Origin: Ohtaekwangia sp036503775
GTDB taxonomy: Bacteria > Bacteroidota > Bacteroidia > Cytophagales > Cyclobacteriaceae
Direction of reading: 5' to 3'
Length of the DNA stretch: 44,570 nt
Assembly: GCA_036503775.1 (NCBI GenBank)
Contig: DASXWH010000152.1
Span: 1-44,570, forward strand
Numbering within the stretch: the first letter of the stretch is position 1; every line of letters starts with the position of its first letter. A program made the position numbers and the translations under genes. Below the pieces are notes generated by a model. It was given only the letters and a program-made list of their open reading frames with translations, was not told the origin of the DNA and searched no databases. This document shows positions 23,649 to 30,869 of the stretch, one piece after another.

Positions 23649-26324
23649 CTAAATATCATAACTCAGGTTTGGTGCCAGCCAGCGCTCGGCTTCCTCCAGG
23701 GGCATGCCTTTCCGTTCAGCATAATCTTTCACCTGATCTTTTTCAATTTTTCCAAGACCAAAATACTTTGAGTCAGGGTGTGAAAAATAAAAGCCGCTCA
23801 CCGCTGCTCCGGGATACATCGCGAATGATTCAGTCAACTGAATACCTACTTTGCCAGCATCCAGTAATTCAAACAACAATTTCTTTTCCGTATGATCAGG
23901 ACAGGCCGGATAACCGGGAGCAGGCCGGATACCTTTGTATTCCTCATCGATCAATTGTTCGTTTGAAAAAGTCTCATCTTTGGCATATCCCCAGAATTCC
24001 GTTCTCACTTTAGCATGAAGACATTCCGCGAACGCCTCAGCTAAGCGGTCAGCCAGTGCTTTCGCCATGATGTCAGAATAATCATCATGATTGGCCTTAT
24101 GTTTCTCCAGTAATTTTTCCAGTCCCAAACCGGCCGTTACAGCAAACATTCCAAAATGATCCTTTCCTTTTTCAGGAGAAATGAAATCAGCCAGGCAGAA
24201 GTTGGGAAGGTTCTGTGCCTTTTTATTTTGCTGACGCAGGAAATGGAATGTCGAAAACGGTTTAGCATCACCGTGTTGTTTATACAGGTGAACATCATCC
24301 GTGGCAGCCGAGGCCGGATAGAAAGCAATCACACCACTGGCCTGCAAACTTTTATCGCGGATGATCTCATCAAGCATTTTATTCGCATCATCAAAGAGCT
24401 TCTTTGCTTCTGTGCCTACCACCGGATCTGTCAGAATACCGGGATAACGCCCCGCCAGCATCCATGTTTGAAAGAACGGAGTCCAGTCGATATACTTCCG
24501 GATTTCTTCCAACGGATAATTCACGAACTCTCTGCGGCCTGTGAACACCGGTGCGGTGAATGCGGTATTACTCCAGTCGATCTTTGTACTGTTGTTGCGG
24601 GCTTCCGCTAACGTAATGTAGTTCTTAGCCTGCTGCCGACCCGCATGTTCAACCCGCATTTTACTGTACTCCTCTTTCATCTTACGTTTGAACGCCCCAC
24701 GTGTCTGGGGATTAACCAGTTCACTCGTTACGGGTACGGAGCGTGACGCATCCAGCACGTGCACTACAGGGCCATCATATACCGGATCAATTTTAACAGC
24801 CGTGTGAATGCGGGAGGTTGTGGCGCCACCAATCAGCAATGGAAGTTCCATTTTCTCACGTTGCATTTCCTTCGCTACGTGAACCATTTCATCCAATGAT
24901 GGAGTAATCAGACCGCTTAGTCCGATCGCATCTACCTTTTCGCGCTTGGCTGCTTCCAGAATTTTCTCCGGAGGCACCATCACACCCAAATCAACAATGT
25001 CATAGTTGTTACATGCGAGTACAACGCCTACAATGTTCTTACCAATATCGTGTACATCTCCTTTCACGGTAGCCATCAGCACTTTTGCCGCTACCTTATC
25101 GGTGGTGCCATTCAGCCTTTTCTCTTCCTCCAAAAAAGGTGTGAGGTATGCAACGGATTTTTTCATCACCCGTGCACTCTTTACCACCTGAGGTAAAAAC
25201 ATTTTACCGGCACCGAAAAGATCACCTACGACATTCATCCCCGCCATCAGCGGACCTTCAATAACATGCAGTGGACGGCCATACTTCTGACGGGCTTCCT
25301 CTGTATCCTGATCAATGAAGTCAATTATACCTTTCACCAACGCGTGGGTGATACGTTCTTCAACTGTACCCTGCCTCCACTCATCATCCAGCTCTTTTTT
25401 CTTTGCAGATCCTTTTACTTTCTCAGCATAATCCAGGAGACGCTCTGTGGCATCATCCCTCCGGTTCAGTAAAACATCTTCAACACGTTCCAGCAGTTCC
25501 TTGTCAATCTCATCATATACCTCGAGCATGGTAGGGTTTACAATACCCATATCCATACCATGCTGAATAGCATGGTATAAAAAAGCCGCGTGCATGGCTT
25601 CACGTACCTTTTGGTTTCCCCGGAAGCTGAACGAAACGTTACTTACACCTCCACTGACGTGTGCATTCGGAAGATTCTCCCGTATCCATTTCGCTGCTTT
25701 GAAAAAATCAAGCGCATAGTTCCGGTGCTCTTCAATGCCGGTGGCCACCGGAAAAATATTCGGATCGAAGATGATATCCTGTGAAGGAAAATTCAGCTGA
25801 TTAACCAGTGTATCATACGCCCGTTTACAGATCGAGATCCGTCTTTCGTAGGTATCTGCCTGACCGGCTTCATCGAACGCCATAACAACAACGGCAGCAC
25901 CATACTTTTTCACCAGCTTTGCCTGACGAATAAACTCTTCTTCACCCGCTTTCAGACTGATGGAGTTTACAATTCCCTTACCCTGAAGACACTTAAGTCC
26001 TTCTTCAATCACTTCCCATTTGGAAGAATCCACCATCACCGGAACCACCGCGATTTCCGGCTCTGCGGCCATGAGGTTGAGAAACTTTACCATGGCTGCT
26101 TTTGAGTCAAGCATGCCTTCATCCATGTTCACATCAATGACCTGTGCGCCTCCGCGAACCTGATCAAGTGCTACTTCCAGCGCTTCTTCAAACTTATCTT
26201 CCTTGATAAGCTTAAGGAATTTGGCAGACCCTGTTACATTGGTACGTTCACCAACATTAACAAAGTTAGAATTAGGGGTTATCGTTACGGCTTCAAGGCC
26301 GCTTAACTGCAGATACTTAGACAT
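23649..26324 (-). CDS. metH: Methionine synthase, pterin/B12/activation part (split MetH)
   Basis: This 891-residue protein contains the C-terminal three modules of cobalamin-dependent methionine synthase. They are the pterin-binding domain (NVGERTNVTGSAKF, DVNMDEGMLDS, VPVMVDSSKW), the B12 cap plus Rossmann domain with the axial His425 in GDVHDIGKNIVG, and the activation domain that binds SAM (EEYKGIRPAPGYPACPDHTEK, AMYPGAAVSGFYFSHP, DYAERKGM). The homocysteine-binding barrel is absent here but is encoded by the preceding gene. The two overlap by 8 bases, which implies translational coupling. Together they total 1224 residues, near the 1227 of E. coli MetH. Confidence 0.95.
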   Translation of the reverse strand: MSKYLQLSGLEAVTITPNSNFVNVGERTNVTGSAKFLKLIKEDKFEEALEVALDQVRGGAQVIDVNMDEGMLDSKAAMVKFLNLMAAEPEIAVVPVMVDSSKWEVIEEGLKCLQGKGIVNSISLKAGEEEFIRQAKLVKKYGAAVVVMAFDEAGQADTYERRISICKRAYDTLVNQLNFPSQDIIFDPNIFPVATGIEEHRNYALDFFKAAKWIRENLPNAHVSGGVSNVSFSFRGNQKVREAMHAAFLYHAIQHGMDMGIVNPTMLEVYDEIDKELLERVEDVLLNRRDDATERLLDYAEKVKGSAKKKELDDEWRQGTVEERITHALVKGIIDFIDQDTEEARQKYGRPLHVIEGPLMAGMNVVGDLFGAGKMFLPQVVKSARVMKKSVAYLTPFLEEEKRLNGTTDKVAAKVLMATVKGDVHDIGKNIVGVVLACNNYDIVDLGVMVPPEKILEAAKREKVDAIGLSGLITPSLDEMVHVAKEMQREKMELPLLIGGATTSRIHTAVKIDPVYDGPVVHVLDASRSVPVTSELVNPQTRGAFKRKMKEEYSKMRVEHAGRQQAKNYITLAEARNNSTKIDWSNTAFTAPVFTGRREFVNYPLEEIRKYIDWTPFFQTWMLAGRYPGILTDPVVGTEAKKLFDDANKMLDEIIRDKSLQASGVIAFYPASAATDDVHLYKQHGDAKPFSTFHFLRQQNKKAQNLPNFCLADFISPEKGKDHFGMFAVTAGLGLEKLLEKHKANHDDYSDIMAKALADRLAEAFAECLHAKVRTEFWGYAKDETFSNEQLIDEEYKGIRPAPGYPACPDHTEKKLLFELLDAGKVGIQLTESFAMYPGAAVSGFYFSHPDSKYFGLGKIEKDQVKDYAERKGMPLEEAERWLAPNLSYDI

Positions 26325-27318
26325 GTTGAACTACGGCTTGGCGGGGTTTATATTTTTTAGCGGCTTCAGCAATTTTCCGAATATGATCGGGGGTTGATCC
26401 ACAACATCCACCGATGATGTTTATTAATCCTTCTTTCAGATATTCTTCAATTTCCGCTGCCATCTGTTCCGGTGTCTGATCGTATTGACCGAATTCATTC
26501 GGTAAGCCTGCGTTCGGATGCGCGCTGACAAAGAAAGAAGATTTTTCGTCCAGTACTTTCAGGTAAGGTCGTAAGGCCGCTGCTCCCATAGCACAGTTAA
26601 ATCCAATGCTCAGCAACGGAACATGTGATACCGAGATCAAAAATGCTTCAGCTGTCTGGCCCGATAATATCCTGCCGCTGGCATCCGTAATAGTGCCGGA
26701 TACCATCACCGGAACCTGCTTGCCGGTTTCCTCAAATAATTCCTGGATGGCAAACAACGCTGCCTTTACGTTCAGGGTGTCGGTGATTGTTTCAGGAAGG
26801 AGTAAATCAACACCTCCGTCAATCAATGCTTTTGCCTGTTCTTTAAATGCATTTACCAGTTGATCAAACGTAATAGCCCTGAACCCGGGATTGTTAACAT
26901 CCGGAGACATAGAAGCCAGTTTGGTTGTTGGCCCCATGGAGCCCGCTACAAAACGGGGTTTATGAGGCTCACGTTTGGTAAATTCATCGGCTACTTCCCG
27001 GGCTATCCGTGCGCCCTGATAATTGATATCATACACCAGAGACTCCAGGTGATAATCGGCCTGAGCGACCCATGTGCTACCGAAAGTATTGGTCTCGACA
27101 ACATCAGCACCGGCTTCAAAATATTGGCGGTGAATTTCCTTGATAATATCCGGACGGGTGATACTCAGCAAATCATTATTACCTTTTAGCGGATGGGGAT
27201 GATCTTTCAGCTGCTCGTTTCGGAAGTCTTTCTCTTCCAGTTTATAACGCTGAATCATCGTGCCCATAGCACCATCCAGGATCATGATTCTTTCTTTCAG
27301 AATGTCTTCGATTTTCAT
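26317..27318 (-). CDS. metH: Methionine synthase, homocysteine-binding part (split MetH)
   Basis: This 333-residue homocysteine S-methyltransferase barrel carries the zinc ligands Cys242 (GFNCAMGA) and Cys305/Cys306 (IGGCCGSTPDH), equivalent to Cys247/310/311 of E. coli MetH. Other landmarks are LDGAMGTMIQRY, GADVVETNTFG and LLLPETITDTLN. It has no folate or B12 domain, so it must work with the protein encoded next (8-base overlap, ATGTCTAA). The ATG at 27318 follows a SAM-I riboswitch by about 50 bases. The stop lies between domains and both ends look natural, so this is a real split gene rather than a frameshift. Confidence 0.94.
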   Translation of the reverse strand: MKIEDILKERIMILDGAMGTMIQRYKLEEKDFRNEQLKDHPHPLKGNNDLLSITRPDIIKEIHRQYFEAGADVVETNTFGSTWVAQADYHLESLVYDINYQGARIAREVADEFTKREPHKPRFVAGSMGPTTKLASMSPDVNNPGFRAITFDQLVNAFKEQAKALIDGGVDLLLPETITDTLNVKAALFAIQELFEETGKQVPVMVSGTITDASGRILSGQTAEAFLISVSHVPLLSIGFNCAMGAAALRPYLKVLDEKSSFFVSAHPNAGLPNEFGQYDQTPEQMAAEIEEYLKEGLINIIGGCCGSTPDHIRKIAEAAKKYKPRQAVVQHV

Positions 27319-27369
27319 AAGCCCTCTATTCTTGTTTGCTGCTATCCAGAGAGCCCCTTTAAGGTGGGT

Positions 27370-27485
27370 TCGCTTATCTTCATCCGATTGCGGTCGGAAT
27401 GGGATTTAGCACAACATCAGCCCGCTGGCTGATAGGATGCTAAGACGTCTACGGGCCCAATCCCTCGGTCTTTCTGAATAAGCAA
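27370..27485 (-). promoter_or_regulatory. SAM-I (S-box) riboswitch controlling the metH-metH-metF operon
   Basis: On the minus strand the four-helix S-box is complete. P1 is TTGCTTAT (27485-27478) with ATAAGCGA (27377-27370). P2 is AAGAC with GTCTT around GAGGGATTGGGCCC. P3 is ATCAGCC (27422-27416, or its partner 27433-27427) with GGCTGAT. P4 is TCCGA with TCGGA. The conserved joins GCATCC, TGTGCTAAATCCC and GAAGATAAG match the consensus closely. No T-run terminator is visible downstream. Only a weak CCC/GGG pairing lies between aptamer and start codon, so control may be by translation initiation or by a terminator I cannot see. SAM should switch the operon off. Confidence 0.9.
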
Positions 27486-27529
27486 GTGCAAAGAAAAAGA
27501 ATTAACACTTAAAATAAAAAGCAATACTG

Positions 27530-27537
27530 TAATTTTG
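27530..27537 (+). promoter_or_regulatory. -7 promoter element for ppx, near-leaderless transcript
   Basis: TAATTTTG matches TAnnTTTG exactly and ends 7 bases before the ATG at 27545, so the predicted transcript begins at or within a few bases of the start codon. The -33 region 19 bases upstream (ACTT) is only partly conserved. Confidence 0.45.
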
Positions 27538-27544
27538 AGGCTGA

Positions 27545-28447
27545 ATGAAGCTTGCAGCAATTGACATCGGCTCCAACGCCATACGCTTCCAGGTATCAAC
27601 TGTATTGGTAAACCCCAATGCCAATCCCATCTTCAAGAAGCTTGAATACATCCGTTTTCCACTCCGGCTTGGTCATGATGTATTTACAACCAACCGAATA
27701 AGTGCCAAAAGCCTGGAGAAGTTCAAAAAGCTTATGAAAACCTATAAGCTTCTGATTGAGCTCTATGAGGTGGATGACTATATGTTTTGTGCCACTTCTG
27801 CCATGCGGGAATCTGAAAATGGTTTTGAACTGGCACAGGAAGTACAGGAAGAACTTGGCTTAACCATTAACATTATTGATGGTAACCGCGAAGCTGAACT
27901 GATCAACCGTGCAATCAGTTCATACCTCACCGATCAGACTTACCTTCATATTGATGTGGGTGGTGGTAGCACAGAGTTGAACTTATATGCCGGTGGAAAA
28001 AAGTTAAAGACACGGTCATTCAAAATTGGTTCCGTGCGTATGCTGGAGCATCATGATTCTCCGCTGATGTGGCAGGATATGGAACATTGGATCAAAGAAA
28101 ATGTAAAGAAGGAATACGGTAAGGTTACCGCTGTGGGAACCGGGGGAAATATCAGCAAGATATTTGAACTCGCCCGACTGAAACCCGGGAAGACCATGTC
28201 ACTGAAAAAAGTAAAGCAGATACGCGATATGGTAGATGGATATTCAATCGAGGAGCGGATCTATAAATTACAGATGAACCCTGACCGGGCGGATGTGATC
28301 ATTCCTGCCAGCAACATTTATCTCAAGGTAATGGAGTGGGCACATGCAGCCAACATCCTGGTTCCAGAAGTCGGGCTCAAGGATGGCATTATGCTTCACC
28401 TCTATGAGCAAAGTATGCTGCAGAAAAAATTACCCTTCAAACAATAA
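27545..28447 (+). CDS. Ppx/GppA-family exopolyphosphatase
   Basis: The protein (300 residues) is a short ASKHA-fold phosphatase that removes terminal phosphate from polyphosphate or pppGpp. Seen: phosphate-1 motif LAAIDIGSNAIRFQV at the N-terminus, the catalytic-region TSAMRESENGFELAQ, INIIDGNREAELINRAI, phosphate-2 motif HIDVGGGSTELNLY, and AVGTGGNISKIFEL. The C-terminal HD-like domain of longer Ppx proteins is absent, as in many Bacteroidota. The substrate (polyphosphate or guanosine pentaphosphate) cannot be settled. It is divergent from the riboswitch operon and convergent, with a 2-base gap, with the next gene. A polyphosphate kinase gene lies 13 kb away. Confidence 0.88.
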   Translation: MKLAAIDIGSNAIRFQVSTVLVNPNANPIFKKLEYIRFPLRLGHDVFTTNRISAKSLEKFKKLMKTYKLLIELYEVDDYMFCATSAMRESENGFELAQEVQEELGLTINIIDGNREAELINRAISSYLTDQTYLHIDVGGGSTELNLYAGGKKLKTRSFKIGSVRMLEHHDSPLMWQDMEHWIKENVKKEYGKVTAVGTGGNISKIFELARLKPGKTMSLKKVKQIRDMVDGYSIEERIYKLQMNPDRADVIIPASNIYLKVMEWAHAANILVPEVGLKDGIMLHLYEQSMLQKKLPFKQ

Positions 28448-28449
28448 GA

Positions 28450-29262
28450 TCAGTACTTTCTCTTGCGGTGGTCATTGGTGCTTTTACCCTTTTTACGCTG
28501 ATCTACCCGGAGGTCAATCATGTAAGAAAGGGACAGACGAAATCCCTGGTTCGTGGATTCAAGTGGATACTCGTAATAGGTTGTAGCAAAAGTACCAGTA
28601 CTGCCACGGCTCAGGTATGAATGACCAAATTCATAACGCACCGTAAGAAATATTTCACGGTTAGGAGCTGGTTCGAACATAAAGCTTGCGCCCAAATTGA
28701 TACCTAATTGAATGCGGTTAGGATTTTCTACCACCATCTCCCCTTCCTTTCCCTCAGTACGATCTTTATTAAACGCTATTTTAAAATCTTTCTCTCCCCC
28801 AAACTCTATAATGTCAGAATTGTCAACCGTGCCTTTGCCGCCAAGCCAATAGCTTACATTGGGACCGATACCAATCGAGTATTTGAACACTTTAGTTCCA
28901 ATTTTACCTTTGAAATAGGCGTTGTACAGAATCGGCATCTCGATGTAATTCAATCGCATGGAGAACTTAATGAGATTCTGTTCGATCTCATAATCATCAC
29001 GATCACCTTCCATGACAACTCCCTTCGTAGAATAGATAAGTGAAGTATGCAGAAAGAATCGCTTCTGAACACGAAATGCTACGTGACCTCCAAAATGATA
29101 ACCGATTACGGGTTTGATATCATAAAGGTCCTTTATATCGCTGTCATTAAACGACATCCATGACAGATTGCCTCCAGCTGTTGCGCCCACTAAAACCTGA
29201 CAGCAGGCTACTTTGCTTATCAACAGAAAAAACAGGAGAGCAGTTAAGTTTTTTGCTTTCAC
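28450..29262 (-). CDS. PorT-family outer-membrane beta-barrel protein
   Basis: The 270-residue protein has a signal peptide (KNLTALLFFLLISKVACCQ) and alternating beta-strand pattern through the rest: GATAGGNLSWMSF, YHFGGHVAFRVQKRFFL, MRLNYIEMPILYNAYF, YSIGIGPNVSYWLGG, and a final strand QGFRLSLSYMIDL before a basic tail (RKKGKSTNDHRKRKY). This is the typical outer-membrane 'PorT/OMP_b-brl_2' barrel, a very large family in which only PorT itself is tied to type IX secretion, so no specific role is claimed. The start is GTG at 29262. A -7 box lies 41 bases upstream. Confidence 0.82.
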   Translation of the reverse strand: MKAKNLTALLFFLLISKVACCQVLVGATAGGNLSWMSFNDSDIKDLYDIKPVIGYHFGGHVAFRVQKRFFLHTSLIYSTKGVVMEGDRDDYEIEQNLIKFSMRLNYIEMPILYNAYFKGKIGTKVFKYSIGIGPNVSYWLGGKGTVDNSDIIEFGGEKDFKIAFNKDRTEGKEGEMVVENPNRIQLGINLGASFMFEPAPNREIFLTVRYEFGHSYLSRGSTGTFATTYYEYPLESTNQGFRLSLSYMIDLRVDQRKKGKSTNDHRKRKY

Positions 29263-29302
29263 CAGTCTTGGTTTTCTTAAAAAATTGCTTCCTACAATCC
29301 CA

Positions 29303-29310
29303 CAAAAATA
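29303..29310 (-). promoter_or_regulatory. -7 promoter element for the PorT-family gene
   Basis: TATTTTTG on the minus strand matches TAnnTTTG exactly, 41 bases upstream of the GTG start at 29262. A TTG lies 12 bases upstream of it, shorter than the usual spacing. Confidence 0.4.
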
Positions 29311-29412
29311 CTTGAATTACCGCAAGTTAGGGACTAAGAAGTAGCAATTAAACAAAAAAAACGCTGTATATTCGTGGGTTTACTGTAAAGTGACTTTTTA
29401 AACTGGTATAAT

Positions 29413-29474
29413 TCACTCAAGGGAGATACGTGTGTAGAAATCAAGACAGGTAGCCGGCCTGATTTCCTGAGTGA
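29413..29474 (+). promoter_or_regulatory. Structured leader upstream of the PorP-SPOR gene
   Basis: Nested inverted repeats lie 34-95 bases before the ATG. TCACTCAAGG (29413-29422) pairs with CCTGAGTGA (29466-29474) with one bulge, and AAATCA (29438-29443) pairs with TGATTT (29460-29465). The word GTGACTTTT(T)AA occurs both before (from about 29390) and after this structure. A weak -7 box (TATATTCG, 29367-29374) would make it part of a 5' leader of roughly 128 bases. Confidence 0.4.
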
Positions 29475-29507
29475 CTTTTAAGCTTTTGCCCATATTAATG
29501 GACGAGA

Positions 29508-30821
29508 ATGCGTATTTTTTTTAACTACTTCTTCGGCTTTGTTTTCTGGCTGTGCGGGCATTTTGCGTTCGCCCAAAACTATCCTGTCTATAATAGTTTT
29601 TATATCAACCCGTACTTGTATAATCCGGCAGAAGCCGCTACGGATTTTACGTACGTCTATCTTCACCACCGGCAACAATGGATGGGTGTTGATGGAGCTC
29701 CTTCACTATCCGCCATCACGTTTAACACCATGTTCAATGAATCAAGGGCTGGTGTAGGAGCTAAAATATCATCCTATACCCGGGGGATTCTGACATCCAA
29801 TGACATTACTGTTTCCTATGCGTATGGAATTCCGGTAAGTCAAAAGTCGTCCCTGACCTTCGGACTTTCCGGTGGCGTGATCTCTAACACGATTGATATA
29901 AATGAAGTATCCGATCCAAATGATCCGGTTATCGCAAACTACCTCGCCAATAATTTACAACCCGTTGCAAACTTCGGAATGCTGCTGAGAACATCTACCG
30001 GAGTGAATCTGGGAGTTGCCCTGCCACAACTATTCACACCTAAATTCTCCAGTGAAAGCAGTTTCTCCAGTACAGCGGTTTCCCCTTTTGATAACATTTT
30101 TATAACAGCATATTATAAACGCAAGGTTGAGGGAAAGATCGTAAACCGTAAGAAAGGCGGAATGCGTTCTCGTGTAAAAACGAAAGAGTCCATTGCTCCA
30201 CTTGAACTCTATCTGAATTACAAGTATTCAGCTGCCGGAAACAATCAACTGGAGGCGCTGCTTAAATTTAATCTCTCTCAGAATTTCTGGCTCGGAGCCT
30301 CCTATCGTATGCCCTATGGATTTACCGGAAACCTGGGGATCAACGTTCAGCGATTCATCTTCAGTTATTCATACGAACCAAACAGTCAGCCTGAAGCCGG
30401 ATTTTCGCAAGGCACGCATGAAGTAGCATTAGGTCTTCGCCTGGGTGAGCAGAAAAAATTCAAGCGCAATGCACCGATGCTGCGCTCTACCTTACGCACC
30501 ACATCTCAACAACACACGGCACGTTTCCAGGAATCCGTAGAAGATCCGGACAACATCAGCCGCGAGGAAGTTACCAAAAAGAAATACTACGTGATCATAC
30601 GCGCTTTCGCGGACTTCACACAGGCTGATGCCTTCAAGAAAAAACTCATTACCGAGAAATACAATGCCAATGTATACTATCACGAGAAAGACAAGAAATA
30701 CTATGTGCATGTGCTGGAGACTTCAAAATCAAGTGAAGCACATGAAGAAGCGCGGAATCTGAAGAATTATACAAAGTTAAAGAGCGCTACGGTACTGACT
30801 GTGGAAACAAAGGAGAAATAA
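29508..30821 (+). CDS. PorP/SprF outer-membrane protein fused to a C-terminal SPOR domain
   Basis: The 437-residue protein has a signal peptide (to about residue 22, AFAQ), then the PorP/SprF start motif NYPVYNSFYINPYLYNPA and a barrel with HRQQWMGVDGAPSLSAITF, ending near residue 310 (HEVALGLRLGE). A basic linker leads to a SPOR domain (about residues 357-433, KKYYVIIRAFADFTQADAFK... and KYYVHVLET), a fold that binds peptidoglycan glycan strands. PorP/SprF proteins are outer-membrane partners of type IX secretion and gliding adhesins. Here the gene is 48 bases upstream of a large adhesin, so it is the likely partner of that protein, with the SPOR tail anchoring it to the wall. Confidence 0.9.
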   Translation: MRIFFNYFFGFVFWLCGHFAFAQNYPVYNSFYINPYLYNPAEAATDFTYVYLHHRQQWMGVDGAPSLSAITFNTMFNESRAGVGAKISSYTRGILTSNDITVSYAYGIPVSQKSSLTFGLSGGVISNTIDINEVSDPNDPVIANYLANNLQPVANFGMLLRTSTGVNLGVALPQLFTPKFSSESSFSSTAVSPFDNIFITAYYKRKVEGKIVNRKKGGMRSRVKTKESIAPLELYLNYKYSAAGNNQLEALLKFNLSQNFWLGASYRMPYGFTGNLGINVQRFIFSYSYEPNSQPEAGFSQGTHEVALGLRLGEQKKFKRNAPMLRSTLRTTSQQHTARFQESVEDPDNISREEVTKKKYYVIIRAFADFTQADAFKKKLITEKYNANVYYHEKDKKYYVHVLETSKSSEAHEEARNLKNYTKLKSATVLTVETKEK

Positions 30822-30869
30822 CTGGCACACTGGGTTACGTTTTGATTTCATTCTTGCATTTATGATACC

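Noticed and set aside
26317..26324. metH frameshift or pseudogene
   Set aside because: The break falls between domains, both proteins have natural ends, all zinc and B12 ligands are intact, and the 8-base overlap is typical of coupled genes.
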